A stretch of 64,000 nt of DNA from UBA2336 sp965227265 (lineage in GTDB: Bacteria; Bacteroidota; Bacteroidia; Cytophagales; Cyclobacteriaceae), in assembly GCA_965227265.1 (NCBI GenBank), contig OZ245738.1:62001-126000 (forward strand), given 5' to 3'. Below the pieces are notes generated by a model. It was not told the origin of the DNA, ran no database searches, and worked only from the letters and a program-made list of their open reading frames with translations. The translations under genes were made by a program, and so were the position numbers. Shown here piece after piece: positions 40,393 through 49,304 of this stretch. Each line of letters opens with the position of its first letter. Position 1 is the first letter of the stretch.

Positions 40393-40623
40393 ATGAAAAA
40401 GAACATGGGATTTATCGATCGTGCTATTCGTGCGGTCATCGCAGTGACAATAGCTGTATTGTTTTTTACCAATGTAATTACCGGTGTATGGGCAATTGTG
40501 TTGCTGGTCCTGGCCTTCGTGATGTTGTTTACCAGTCTGGTGGCTTATTGTCCGTTGTATTTGCCTTTCGGATTGAACACACTAAGAAAGAAAATTGTAT
40601 CCCGAAACAGTTCAAGCAAATAA
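40393..40623 (+). CDS. DUF2892 membrane protein
   Basis: A 76-residue protein from the Met at 40393 (MKKNMGFIDRAIRAVIAV). The frame opens at 40369, but that lies at the expected transcription start. Two membrane helices and the SLVAYCPLYLPFG segment with a conserved Cys match DUF2892, a domain commonly found next to rhodaneses. The rhodanese gene begins three bases after its stop. Confidence 0.88.
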   Translation: MKKNMGFIDRAIRAVIAVTIAVLFFTNVITGVWAIVLLVLAFVMLFTSLVAYCPLYLPFGLNTLRKKIVSRNSSSK

Positions 40624-40626
40624 GCC

Positions 40627-40965
40627 ATGTTAAAACTCATAAAGAAAGTATTCGGCATAGAAGCAACCCCTGACTATGCGCACCTGGTTCGACAAGGTGC
40701 AAAGATCGTGGATGTACGCTCACACGCAGAGTTTAAACACGGTCATATAAAAAGCTCAGTTAATATTCCGTTGGACCGTCTGAAAAATGAGGTAAAGCTT
40801 TTGCCGGAAGATAAACAATCAGCGATCGTTACCTGTTGTGTTTCCGGTGTTCGTAGCAGCGCAGCAAAATCTATCTTAAAGCGAATGGGATACAGCAACG
40901 TTCATAATGGGGGCGGGTGGTTGTCGTTGCAATATGAGTTGAGGAAAGCCGGATTTGAGGGATAA
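40627..40965 (+). CDS. Single-domain rhodanese (sulfurtransferase)
   Basis: A 112-residue rhodanese. The motifs are IVDVRSHAEFKHGHIKSSVN (residues 27-46) and the active-site loop CCVSGVRS with the catalytic Cys, followed by GGGWLSL. Rhodaneses carry persulfide sulfur; the natural acceptor is unknown. No signal peptide is present. With the upstream DUF2892 gene it forms the common membrane-domain/rhodanese pair, here split in two genes. Regulated by the operator at 40322. Confidence 0.9.
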   Translation: MLKLIKKVFGIEATPDYAHLVRQGAKIVDVRSHAEFKHGHIKSSVNIPLDRLKNEVKLLPEDKQSAIVTCCVSGVRSSAAKSILKRMGYSNVHNGGGWLSLQYELRKAGFEG

Positions 40966-41182
40966 CAAGCCATTTGGAGTGGTCTGTTTTGGTGTCAATT
41001 TGAAGTAATTCCAGAGTTTTTCAGGAGATCGATGAACGATTGCCCGGAGACGCTTTCTTTTCCTAACTTCCGTTAGCCTTAATGGCGAACCCCTATGTTT
41101 TTTAATCAAGATTTAATGACAGGCAATTTAAACTGGGAAAGCTACGGGTAACTGCGCATAACTCATGTTTTAAAAACTCTGA
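40966..41182. other. Gap before the multi-PAS kinase, no feature recognised
   Basis: 217 bases between the rhodanese and the large kinase. No convincing -7 box, hairpin terminator, operator or small gene was found on either strand. Confidence 0.5.
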
Positions 41183-44100
41183 ATGATCCCAACCCGCTTC
41201 AGACGCTGGTCATCCTTTCTTGCAGTGATAAGCGCTGTTATTCCAGCACTCGTACTGATCGGCTGGTGGCGGCATATTGAAATACTGAAGAGCCCTGTTC
41301 TAGAAATTCCACCAACGAACCCCGTAACTGCTGTTGGCCTGATCCTGACTGGAGTTGCTTTTTATTTTACCTTTAAGCACAGTAGCCTGAGGTCTTTCGG
41401 AAAGTTAATTTCCATCATAATCTTGTTGCTTGGTTTTATAAAGCTAGGCTCACTCATCTATCCATCCTGGCCAAACATCGACCTGTTACTTTTTCCGCAT
41501 GACCTCACGAATAACTCACTGAACGTAGGAGGCAATTCTATGTCGGTGCTGACAGCAATAAATTTTATGCTGATGGGAGCGGTCTTGTTGCTTCAGGAGA
41601 GAAGGACTTCCTATTCGCACGCACTTGCGGCACTGATTGTTATAAGTACTTTATTTTCTATGCTGGGACATGCGTTCCGCATTCCGGAATTTTATCACCT
41701 GGATGTATTGTACCCCATGTCCATTTACACAGCTATTTCCTTTCTCTTGTTTGCGCTTGCTGCATTGTTCGCGCAACCCGATAAAGGCTGGATGAAAGAA
41801 TTTTCAAGTAAATACGAGGGAGGGTCACTTTCACGCGTGCTGCTACCGATTGCTATTCTTGTTCCGATCGGGCTTGGGTATCTAAGATTATGGGGACATT
41901 GGAAACAATTGATCTCTACTGAGCTTGGTGTAGCCCTGCTTGTGTCAGGTATTGTGATTGCTTTCGTTGGTGTGGTCGCGCATAATGTCAAACGACTCAA
42001 TTACCGGGATGAGCAACGCAGAAAAATATTGGAACAGTTGGAGGTTGTCAATAGCCGATCAGAAGCAAATCTGCAAAGCATTCTGAATGCCACGCTTGAT
42101 TCGTTTATGTTGCTTAACCGGAATTATGAGATCATCGCGTTCAATGAAAGCTATCGGATATTGATTAAAAGATTGATTGGTAAAGAGCTGACGATCGGTA
42201 TGAAGATATTTGATCTGATTAGTCCGGATCGGGGTGAAGAGATTTTGCCGATGCTGGACAGGGTTAGCAGGAGAGAAGTTTTTCAATATCAAGTGAGCTA
42301 CACGTTAAGTTCGGGTATTGTGTGGCTAAGCACAACCATTACTCCCGCACTTACCCGGGAGCAGGAGGTGACTGGATATTGCTTTACGATATATGACATT
42401 ACCAGCACGAAGCGCGCTGAACATATTTTGCGAGCCAGCGAGGAACGTTTCCGGGCACTGGTAGAAAGTAGTATCGATATGTTTTCTATTACGGATAGCA
42501 ATGGGAAGCTTAAGTATGTAAGTCCGAATGTTAAAAAAATTCTCGGATATGAATCTGACGAATTCATGATGCTCAACACATTGGATATGATTCATCCGGA
42601 GGATGTGGATGATGTGCGTAGTAAAGTTGTCGCTATGCAGGGTAGTGAAGGAGACCGCGTTTCTTTCTCATTCCGGATAAGGCACCAGTCGGGAACGTGG
42701 CTTTCGTTAGAAGGGACTTCCGTTAATTTATTTGAAACAGATGGAGTACGCGGGCGGCTATCAATTTATCACGATGTTACAGAAAAGCGTAATCAGGATC
42801 ATACCATACTACAGCTCAACAGTTCACTATTTGATTTTCAGAATGCGATCTACAGGTCTTCGATTGTCTCACGAGCTGACAGAACAGGTATTATTACGTT
42901 TGTCAATGACAACTTTGTTGCCATCAGCGGATATTCCGAAAAAGAACTGATCGGACAAAACCACAGGATTATCAATTCAGGTTATCATCCAAAATCATTC
43001 TGGGTTGATATGTGGAAAACAATTGCGTCCGGAAAAGTGTGGCGGGCCGATGTTAAGAACAGGGCGAAAGACGGCAGTTATTACTGGGTCGATACGTTTG
43101 TCATGCCGTTCCTGGATGAGACTGGTCAGGTCACCGAATTCCTTTCCATCCGAAATGATATTACCTACCGAATAGAATCAACACGTATAATTGAAAAACT
43201 CTCATTGGTAGCGAGTAAGACCAGTAATGCTGTAACGATCACCGATGCTGATGGATTAGTCGAGTGGGTGAATGCCAGCTTTACTGAGATTACCGGTTAT
43301 GCATTGGACGATGCGAAAGGCCGGGATATGCGATTTCTTCAGGGACCGGAAACAGAACCATCTACTGTAAAGCGGATCGCGGAACGGCTAAAAGAACATC
43401 GTCCCGTTTCAGAAGAGCTGATAAACTATACAAAAACCGGAAAGAAAATCTGGATGAAGCTCAGCATTACGCCTGTATTCTCGGAGACTGGGGAGGTAAA
43501 GAATTTTATATCCATTCATTCAGACATAAGTGAACTAAAGGAATACGAAAATTCAATCACATCGATTGCGCGCGAGCTTGCCAGCCTGATCGAAAATGCT
43601 AACGTTCCTATTTTCGGAATTGATGGCGCAGGAAGAATTAATGAATGGAACCGGGAAGCCGTTTCTGTACTGGGCTTCGAAAAAGATCAGATCATAGGTG
43701 CAAACGCATCTACCCGGATACTCGATGCATCCGCGAGGTTAGTATTTGATAAAATTGTGTATGAGGTTATGGAGGGAATTCCGGCAGGTTCTCTCGAGCT
43801 TCCAATCATTACACGCGATAAAAGAAAACTGATTATGCTCATGAGCGGTTCGCCCCGAAGAAATACGAGTGGTCAGGTTACCGGTGGAATTTTCGTTGCC
43901 CAGAACATTACTGAGCTTACGGAATACCGGCTTAACCTGGAGCACAAAGTTACGGAACGAACCCGTGAACTACATGAAGCACTGAGCAAGGAGCGCGAAC
44001 TGGTTGACATGAAAAGCCGTTTCATTTCAATTGCCTCGCATGAATTCCGCACTCCCTTATCCACGATCTCGATTGCGGCCGGGTTGGTTCGAAAGCATTT

Positions 44101-44686
44101 TCAAAAGTTGTCACCGCAGGAAATTGAGGATAAGCTTCAGAGTGTTCAGAAACAGGTTGAGCATATGTCGTACATGCTTGACGATGTACTCCTGATTGAA
44201 AAGGCGAATGCCGGAAAGCTCACTGTTCAGAAGAAAGAGATTAATATCCATGAATTCTTTACATCGTTATGTCAGGAGGTTGAGAAGAGCAGGGGAAGTA
44301 CACACATAATTCGTGTTCAGGAAAACCTATTGGTGCAAACACTCCTTACGGATGAGAAAATCCTGCGAAGCATATTCATTAATTTGCTAACCAATGCCAT
44401 AAAGTTTTCACCCGATGCAAAGGGTGTTGATGTTGAGCTAACCAGTACAGTAGAATATACTTCCGTAAAGGTGAAAGACTACGGAATCGGCATTCCTGAA
44501 GAAGATATTGTCAATTTATTTGAGCCCTTTTTCCGGGGTGGAAATGTGAGCGCAATCCAGGGTACAGGCCTGGGACTCTCCATCATTCGCAAATCACTTG
44601 ATCTCGTGAAGGGATCTATATCTGTTACCAGTGTAGTAGGTAAAGGCACTGAGTTTAACGTTACACTTCCAACCTTGCATGGCTAA
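41183..44686 (+). CDS. Large membrane hybrid sensor: multi-PAS histidine kinase
   Basis: A 1167-residue kinase. The first 270 residues hold about eight membrane helices, forming a membrane sensor without an obvious family. Then follow four or five PAS/PAC units (about 285-410, 415-540, 555-685, 690-800, 810-925), some with LMLNRNYEI- or DADGLVEWVN-type PAS cores. After a short coiled coil comes HisKA with IASHEFRTPLST (His953), then HATPase with NLLTNAIKFS, DYGIGIPEE and GTGLGLSI. It overlaps the single-receiver gene by eight bases. The input is unknown; several PAS units suggest several signals. Confidence 0.9.
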   Translation: MIPTRFRRWSSFLAVISAVIPALVLIGWWRHIEILKSPVLEIPPTNPVTAVGLILTGVAFYFTFKHSSLRSFGKLISIIILLLGFIKLGSLIYPSWPNIDLLLFPHDLTNNSLNVGGNSMSVLTAINFMLMGAVLLLQERRTSYSHALAALIVISTLFSMLGHAFRIPEFYHLDVLYPMSIYTAISFLLFALAALFAQPDKGWMKEFSSKYEGGSLSRVLLPIAILVPIGLGYLRLWGHWKQLISTELGVALLVSGIVIAFVGVVAHNVKRLNYRDEQRRKILEQLEVVNSRSEANLQSILNATLDSFMLLNRNYEIIAFNESYRILIKRLIGKELTIGMKIFDLISPDRGEEILPMLDRVSRREVFQYQVSYTLSSGIVWLSTTITPALTREQEVTGYCFTIYDITSTKRAEHILRASEERFRALVESSIDMFSITDSNGKLKYVSPNVKKILGYESDEFMMLNTLDMIHPEDVDDVRSKVVAMQGSEGDRVSFSFRIRHQSGTWLSLEGTSVNLFETDGVRGRLSIYHDVTEKRNQDHTILQLNSSLFDFQNAIYRSSIVSRADRTGIITFVNDNFVAISGYSEKELIGQNHRIINSGYHPKSFWVDMWKTIASGKVWRADVKNRAKDGSYYWVDTFVMPFLDETGQVTEFLSIRNDITYRIESTRIIEKLSLVASKTSNAVTITDADGLVEWVNASFTEITGYALDDAKGRDMRFLQGPETEPSTVKRIAERLKEHRPVSEELINYTKTGKKIWMKLSITPVFSETGEVKNFISIHSDISELKEYENSITSIARELASLIENANVPIFGIDGAGRINEWNREAVSVLGFEKDQIIGANASTRILDASARLVFDKIVYEVMEGIPAGSLELPIITRDKRKLIMLMSGSPRRNTSGQVTGGIFVAQNITELTEYRLNLEHKVTERTRELHEALSKERELVDMKSRFISIASHEFRTPLSTISIAAGLVRKHFQKLSPQEIEDKLQSVQKQVEHMSYMLDDVLLIEKANAGKLTVQKKEINIHEFFTSLCQEVEKSRGSTHIIRVQENLLVQTLLTDEKILRSIFINLLTNAIKFSPDAKGVDVELTSTVEYTSVKVKDYGIGIPEEDIVNLFEPFFRGGNVSAIQGTGLGLSIIRKSLDLVKGSISVTSVVGKGTEFNVTLPTLHG

Positions 44687-45047
44687 GAAAATCTGCTTGA
44701 TCGAAGACACCCAGGATCTGCTGGACAACCTGACAACCTTTTTAACGTTGGAAGGATTTGAGGTACTGCCCTGCAATAACGGTTCAGATGCCCTGAAGAA
44801 ACTACAGCATTACGAGCCTGATTTGATCATCACTGATTTATGGATGCCCGTGATGAATGGCTTTATACTGATTGATGAGCTGAAGAAAATGCCGGCTTTG
44901 GAGCATGTTCCGATAGCCGTATTTTCGGCTGCTCCCTTGCAGCCAAACGAACGTGAAGAGTTGAACAGAAAAATTGACGGCTATATCATCAAACCGATTA
45001 CAATGGAAAGTTTGCTCGAAGCCATCCATTCATTTTTTAACAGATAA
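44679..45047 (+). CDS. Single-domain response regulator
   Basis: A 122-residue CheY-like receiver with no output domain. It carries CLIEDTQDLLDN, the phospho-acceptor Asp in LIITDLWMPVMNG (about residue 52), and the Lys of YIIKPI. The eight-base overlap with the multi-PAS kinase gene makes it that kinase's first acceptor; it probably passes phosphate on or acts on a target protein. Confidence 0.9.
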   Translation: MAKKICLIEDTQDLLDNLTTFLTLEGFEVLPCNNGSDALKKLQHYEPDLIITDLWMPVMNGFILIDELKKMPALEHVPIAVFSAAPLQPNEREELNRKIDGYIIKPITMESLLEAIHSFFNR

Positions 45048-45056
45048 AGTTTTACG

Positions 45057-45713
45057 ATGGGTACTAAAATTCAAGTTGCATTAGCCGATGATCATGGACT
45101 TATTCGCCACGGCATTGCAGCCCTCTTGGAGGGTGTTCCTGACATCAAGGTTGTTGCCTCCGTGTCCAGTGGCGAAGAAGCAATCAACGTTGCAAATGAC
45201 AGATCACCTAATGTCTTTCTGCTTGACATTGTCATGAAGGGAATGAACGGCATCGAAACCACACGCTGGATTAAAGAACAAAACCCATCTATTAAGATCA
45301 TCTTGGTTTCAAGCGAAGTGAGTAAGGATTACATTTCGGAAGGATTGAAAGTTGGAATTGACGGGTATCTGCCAAAAGACACCACAAAAGAAACTTTGAT
45401 TGAAGCTATCCACACGGTTATGCGCGGTGAAAAGTTTTTCAGCCCTGAAGTGACTGCCCTGGTGTTCAAGGATTTTTACCTGAAAGAAACGGAAGGCAAA
45501 GGTTTGCCCACGAAAAAGACTAAAGAGCTAACCAAGCGGGAAGAGGAAGTACTAACCCTGATTGCGTCCGGTAAAACAATTAAAGAGGTGGGTGAGGCAC
45601 TTTTTATTAGTGCAAAAACAGTGGAAACCCATAAGATCCACATTCAGGACAAGCTCGGTCTAACCAATACAGCCCAACTCGTTAAATATGCAATTGACCA
45701 TAAAATGCTGTAA
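45057..45713 (+). CDS. NarL/LuxR-family response regulator
   Basis: A 218-residue regulator. The receiver (residues 1-125) has DDHGLIRHGI, the phospho-acceptor Asp in VFLLDIVMKGMNG and the Lys of LPKDTT. The C-terminal LuxR-type helix-turn-helix shows LTKREEEVLTLIASGKTIKE and LFISAKTVETHKIHI. It starts nine bases after the single receiver and is the DNA-binding output of the cluster. The three repeated promoter motifs further on (45749, 46336 and 47209) are candidates for its target sites, which is inference. Confidence 0.93.
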   Translation: MGTKIQVALADDHGLIRHGIAALLEGVPDIKVVASVSSGEEAINVANDRSPNVFLLDIVMKGMNGIETTRWIKEQNPSIKIILVSSEVSKDYISEGLKVGIDGYLPKDTTKETLIEAIHTVMRGEKFFSPEVTALVFKDFYLKETEGKGLPTKKTKELTKREEEVLTLIASGKTIKEVGEALFISAKTVETHKIHIQDKLGLTNTAQLVKYAIDHKML

Positions 45714-45748
45714 AAAACGCACTTTATCTCATCAGTTATCAGCAAATT

Positions 45749-45808
45749 CCTGATATTTTATAATCCGTTTCATCCTGACGGATATGCCGCGATACATATC
45801 CTCCTTTG
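45749..45808 (+). promoter_or_regulatory. Repeated promoter motif, copy 1 (before GAF gene)
   Basis: Contains TTCCTGATATTTTATAAT with the TGA at 45751-45753. A -7-like box CTCCTTTG ends at 45808. From the T of TGA to the end of the box is 57 bases, the same as at the two other copies. The gene begins 19 bases after the box. Confidence 0.55.
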
Positions 45809-45826
45809 CGTCATACAACAGAATTT

Positions 45827-46315
45827 ATGGATGCGAAATCTAGAGAAAAGGAGGAAATGCTTTTGCAGGCAATAGCTGAATATAAGGTCAAGGCTGTCCG
45901 AGATTCTTATTTTAATGATTTTGCTCAGCAAGCGATAAGAATCACGGCTGTTCAGGCGGTGGTGATTTTCTTTGGAGGTGAAAGCAAATTCATTAAAGCT
46001 GTTGCGGGGAATACGGAATACCCGCAAAGTAAGATAAACCTCATATGCTCACTGATTAATCAGCCGGAAGTGTACACCGAAGCTGAGGACCTGCTGCGCT
46101 ACGATCAATTCAAGTTTAGTGCGGTGCTTCTGGAGAACCCGGTGGTGCGTTTTATTGGTAAGGAACCCATTTTTAGCAAAAGCGGATTGATTCTCGGCTC
46201 TATTTGCCTGATGGATGAGCGTCCTAAAAAGATGACATCTGAGCAAATTCAGCAACTAAAAATCTTAAGCAACCTAATCACCAGGCATCTTGAATCCATA
46301 AAGGAACAGGCATAA
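45827..46315 (+). CDS. GAF-domain protein
   Basis: A 162-residue protein from the Met at 45827; a TTG at 45806 opens the same frame but falls within the promoter box. It is mostly a GAF domain: AQQAIRITAVQAVVIFFGGE at the start, a short FYC-like loop, and SGLILGSICLMDERP near the end, typical of cytoplasmic GAF sensors. The last 20 residues are a coiled coil. Ligand unknown; no catalytic domain is attached. It stands between the NarL-type regulator and an ATPase-domain kinase in the signalling cluster. Confidence 0.82.
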   Translation: MDAKSREKEEMLLQAIAEYKVKAVRDSYFNDFAQQAIRITAVQAVVIFFGGESKFIKAVAGNTEYPQSKINLICSLINQPEVYTEAEDLLRYDQFKFSAVLLENPVVRFIGKEPIFSKSGLILGSICLMDERPKKMTSEQIQQLKILSNLITRHLESIKEQA

Positions 46316-46335
46316 CCCCGCAAAGTCAGGCATCA

Positions 46336-46395
46336 CCTGATATTTTAAAATCAGCACTTTCCTGCTTTACCCCAACATACTTACGGCAATCTTTA
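46336..46395 (+). promoter_or_regulatory. Repeated promoter motif, copy 2 (before ATPase-domain kinase)
   Basis: Reads CACCTGATATTTTAAAATCAG, partly palindromic, with the TGA at 46338-46340. The -7-like box AATCTTTA ends at 46395, again 57 bases from the T of TGA. The gene starts 25 bases further on. Confidence 0.55.
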
Positions 46396-46419
46396 CTGCT
46401 GTAATAATAAAGAAGTCAT

Positions 46420-47121
46420 ATGAATGTATCGTCCTTAAGACAAGCCGTTAAAGCAAGAAAAGTACTGGAGATGTTTGAATATAATTGTTCCCATACATTG
46501 TGTTCACCCCTTAAAAGTATCCAGGGCTTGTTAAACCTGCTTGAACAGGAAACTGATCAGGCTCAGATTACCGCTTATTTAGATATGATCATCAAAGCGA
46601 CCACAAAACTTGAAGTTATTATCAAAGAACTTAACCAGGCTGTAATGGGAGCGGAAGGTGAACTTGTTGTGAGTTCCATTAATTTCACCGATATCATTCA
46701 AAATGTATTAAGCGATTTTGCGCAGCGTATAACAGGAAAGTCCATTATTGTATCACTTTCAATTGACCAGGCGAGAAACTTTTATTCCGATGCTGCCAGG
46801 TTGAACGCCATTTTTACACATTTGATTTGTAATGCAATTGCATTTTCGGGGGACAAGCCGGAAAAAAAGATTGATATTCATGTATCTGTTCACATGAATG
46901 AGTGCATAATAACTGTAGCCGATAACGGTTGTGGGATACCTGCTGAAATGCGTGAAAAAATCTTTCAACCATTTTTCCGGGGCTCTGAAAAATCTACCGG
47001 CCCCGGCTTAGGTTTGTTTATTGTTACGGAGACAATTCGCAGCATGCGCGCAATGCTGGACTTTGATTCACAGGTTGGTAAAGGCTCAACCTTCAGACTA
47101 ATCCTGCCTTCACATAATTAA
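46420..47121 (+). CDS. Soluble histidine-kinase-type ATPase
   Basis: A 233-residue protein without sensor domain. An N-terminal helical pair has NCSHTLCSPLKSIQGLLNLL with a His at about residue 24, which resembles a HisKA acceptor helix. The HATPase domain shows HLICNAIAFS (N box), DNGCGIPAE and GPGLGLFIV. It may receive its signal from the GAF protein before it. It has its own promoter motif and a clear terminator at 47147. Confidence 0.83.
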   Translation: MNVSSLRQAVKARKVLEMFEYNCSHTLCSPLKSIQGLLNLLEQETDQAQITAYLDMIIKATTKLEVIIKELNQAVMGAEGELVVSSINFTDIIQNVLSDFAQRITGKSIIVSLSIDQARNFYSDAARLNAIFTHLICNAIAFSGDKPEKKIDIHVSVHMNECIITVADNGCGIPAEMREKIFQPFFRGSEKSTGPGLGLFIVTETIRSMRAMLDFDSQVGKGSTFRLILPSHN

Positions 47122-47146
47122 GGTTTCTTATCGTTTTGTTAACGTA

Positions 47147-47170
47147 AGCACGCATCCGCGTGCTCTTTTT
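47147..47170 (+). terminator. Intrinsic terminator after the ATPase-domain kinase
   Basis: Seven-base-pair GC-rich stem AGCACGC/GCGTGCT with a four-base ATCC loop, followed by CTTTTTG. It lies 26 bases after the stop codon and before the promoter of the next gene. Confidence 0.8.
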
Positions 47171-47208
47171 GTTCCTTCTTACTCAATGCTTACTGATCTA
47201 AGCAATTT

Positions 47209-47268
47209 CCTGATTTTTATAAATACGCAAATGCCTGTCGGACAGCATGGCCACTTCATCCACCTTTG
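47209..47268 (+). promoter_or_regulatory. Repeated promoter motif, copy 3 (before PD40 protein)
   Basis: TTTCCTGATTTTTATAAAT with the TGA at 47211-47213. The -7-like box CACCTTTG ends at 47268, 57 bases from the T of TGA. The gene starts 25 bases later, as at copy 2. Confidence 0.55.
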
Positions 47269-47292
47269 ATTTATCAATTAAAACAAAACACG

Positions 47293-48381
47293 ATGAAAAC
47301 GCCCTACTTTAGTCTCAAAGAAAAACAAGTATCACTTTTAATGCTTGTTATCGTAATCTGTCTTGCACTATTATATAGTGTAAATGCCTGCGCACAGAAA
47401 GTGCGTACGGAAACTGGTTTGCCGCTGGCAAATTCCAGGAACACAAATTTTAAAATTAACCTGGCGCAGGAATTAAAGATCACGGCCAAACCTGTTCCGA
47501 TGAGCACAGCTATCAACAGTCCGTTCATCGAGCTTAAGCCTGCCATTGCTCCGGGTGGAAACCGATTATACTTTAGTCGGGTAGCCCATCAGGACAACAC
47601 TACGCAGGAAAGCAATGATGAAGATATCTGGTTTACTGACTTTGACACGTTGCGTAATACCTGGTCTGATCCGGCACTTCTTCCTGGAGCATTAAATAAT
47701 GCTGGACCTAATTTCGTCAACAGTGTTAGCAGTACAGGCGATACCCTTATTCTGGGAAATCAATACCTCAGGAATGGGAAGATGAGTGCAGGTCTTTCCT
47801 ATAGCATTAATGAGCAAGGCCAGTGGTCATTTCCGATCCCTATCAAGGTCAAGAACGACTATAACATGTCCGCTCATGCAAATCACTATGTTTCCCTGAA
47901 ACACGGAATTATTATCAGTGCAATTGAACGTGCTGAAACTGTCGGTGAGCGTGATTTATATATAAGTTTTTGGAATGGCAAGACCGCCACAGAACCCATT
48001 AATATGGGAAGCATTATTAACTCCGACCTGGAGGAATCATCTCCTTATCTGGGGTGTGATGGCAAAACACTTTTCTTTGCTTCAAAGGGTCATAATGGCT
48101 ACGGTGGATATGACATCTTCATGACTATACGTTTGGATGAGTCCTGGACTAACTGGAGTGAACCTAAAAACCTTGGGCCATCCGTAAACGGTTCCCTTGA
48201 TGATGAACACTTTGTTATTACGCGTTGTAAAAAATACGCCTTGTTTTCCAAACAAGTAAGTATTCACAATGTTGACCTCTTTAGAATATCAATTGAGCAA
48301 CTTAACCCTCAAATAAAGAGTGTTCCCAAAAGCGCTGCCCCGATTAACAATTCTAATGTTAACTCCCTCGCTTCATTATGA
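47293..48381 (+). CDS. Secreted PD40/WD40-like beta-propeller protein
   Basis: A 362-residue protein from the Met at 47293 (MKTPYFSLKEKQ); the frame opens at 47266 but those residues are not needed. A membrane-type segment at about residues 16-30 (LLMLVIVICLALLYS) suggests export. PD40-type repeats follow, for example PAIAPGGNRLYFSR and SSPYLGCDGKTLFFASKGHN, with the GYGGYDIFM turn typical of propellers near OmpA in Bacteroidota. No OmpA domain is attached. It is expressed from copy 3 of the repeated promoter motif, so it may be an outer component of the same signalling response. Confidence 0.75.
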   Translation: MKTPYFSLKEKQVSLLMLVIVICLALLYSVNACAQKVRTETGLPLANSRNTNFKINLAQELKITAKPVPMSTAINSPFIELKPAIAPGGNRLYFSRVAHQDNTTQESNDEDIWFTDFDTLRNTWSDPALLPGALNNAGPNFVNSVSSTGDTLILGNQYLRNGKMSAGLSYSINEQGQWSFPIPIKVKNDYNMSAHANHYVSLKHGIIISAIERAETVGERDLYISFWNGKTATEPINMGSIINSDLEESSPYLGCDGKTLFFASKGHNGYGGYDIFMTIRLDESWTNWSEPKNLGPSVNGSLDDEHFVITRCKKYALFSKQVSIHNVDLFRISIEQLNPQIKSVPKSAAPINNSNVNSLASL

Positions 48382-48394
48382 GCACAAATCCAAG

Positions 48395-48433
48395 ATGCAT
48401 AACGGACTGAGTTCAAGTTGGTACGTTATGCAT
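48395..48433 (+). terminator. Possible terminator hairpin after the PD40 gene
   Basis: Stem ATGCATAACG/CGTTATGCAT (10 base pairs) with a 19-base loop, followed by TCTCTTT. The long loop makes it a weak candidate. Confidence 0.4.
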
Positions 48434-48452
48434 TCTCTTTCAACTAAATTTT

Positions 48453-48719
48453 ATGAAAACAAGTAATTGGATAAAATACGATGTAATGACCCCCAGCGAA
48501 GCTATCCGGGAGTTCATTCGGACATACTCCCTGAATATGAATAGCTCACTTCGGGTTATTGTAAATGTAATCGATCAGGCAAGAAACGGTGCAACAACAC
48601 AAACGAAAGCATCATGCCTTCAGCAAGCTTCTGATACGGTTAATAATATGAAAGCTGGCCTCGAATTAATGCGTAAGAATATTTTGTGTATAAATAGAAG
48701 ACAGAAAAATAACAAATAA
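48453..48719 (+). CDS. Small helical hypothetical protein
   Basis: An 88-residue soluble, mostly helical protein (MTPSEAIREFIRTYSLNMNS, then LQQASDTVNNMKAGLELM). Basic C-terminus (RRQKNNK). Its spacing of helices vaguely resembles a dimerising four-helix half such as HisKA or Hpt, but the His is missing. Its stop overlaps the start of the next response-regulator gene by one base, so they are co-expressed. Confidence 0.6.
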   Translation: MKTSNWIKYDVMTPSEAIREFIRTYSLNMNSSLRVIVNVIDQARNGATTQTKASCLQQASDTVNNMKAGLELMRKNILCINRRQKNNK

Positions 48720-49102
48720 TGAAAACGATCCTGATTGTTGATGACGATATCATTTATGCACTAATGCATAAACGAATGGTGGAACTCACGGGGCTGCCGG
48801 CCCAGATAAGAACGGCTGCAAATGGAGGAGAGGCATTGGCCTTGATACAAAACTGTTGGACTGAGCAGTCGACACTTCCGGATGTTATCTTGTTAGATCT
48901 TATGATGCCCGGTATGGATGGTTTCGAATTCATTGCTCATTTCCGAAAACTTCAACTTCCCGGAATTGAAAATGTTAACCTGGTTGTTCTAAGTTCTTCT
49001 TCTGATAAGAGAGATGTGTTGAAAGCGCATGAATTGGGTGTCAACGCGTACTTGATTAAGCCGGTGTCGCTGGAGAGTCTAAAAGAAACTATGTCTGACT
49101 AA
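48719..49102 (+). CDS. Single-domain response regulator
   Basis: A 127-residue CheY-like receiver. It contains LIVDDDIIYALMHKRMV, the phospho-acceptor Asp in VILLDLMMPGMDGFEF (about residue 60), the Ser/Thr stretch VVLSSSSDK, and the Lys of LIKPVS. It ends without an output domain. The gene is coupled with the small helical gene before it. Confidence 0.9.
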   Translation: MKTILIVDDDIIYALMHKRMVELTGLPAQIRTAANGGEALALIQNCWTEQSTLPDVILLDLMMPGMDGFEFIAHFRKLQLPGIENVNLVVLSSSSDKRDVLKAHELGVNAYLIKPVSLESLKETMSD

Positions 49103-49106
49103 GAAA

Positions 49107-49304
49107 ATGAAGAAGAGCAGATGGATGATTATCCTGATTGGCTTCCTTTTAAGTGCGTTGGTAGGATACTATTATTGGAAGTATTTTGAACCCTCCCCGG
49201 CCGACAACAGGACGTGGTTCGCGAGCAGCAATGTTGTTTATGGAACAGCACTCACAACATTGATGGTGATCATTCTGACTTCGCCCAGACAGACTGAGAA
49301 TTAG
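49107..49304 (+). CDS. Small two-helix membrane protein
   Basis: A 65-residue protein with two predicted membrane helices (WMIILIGFLLSALVGYYYW and YGTALTTLMVIILTS). Starts four bases after the receiver gene, so likely in that operon. Its last 35 bases overlap a reading frame on the other strand that seems to be a broken regulator gene (49270-49700). Confidence 0.55.
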   Translation: MKKSRWMIILIGFLLSALVGYYYWKYFEPSPADNRTWFASSNVVYGTALTTLMVIILTSPRQTEN

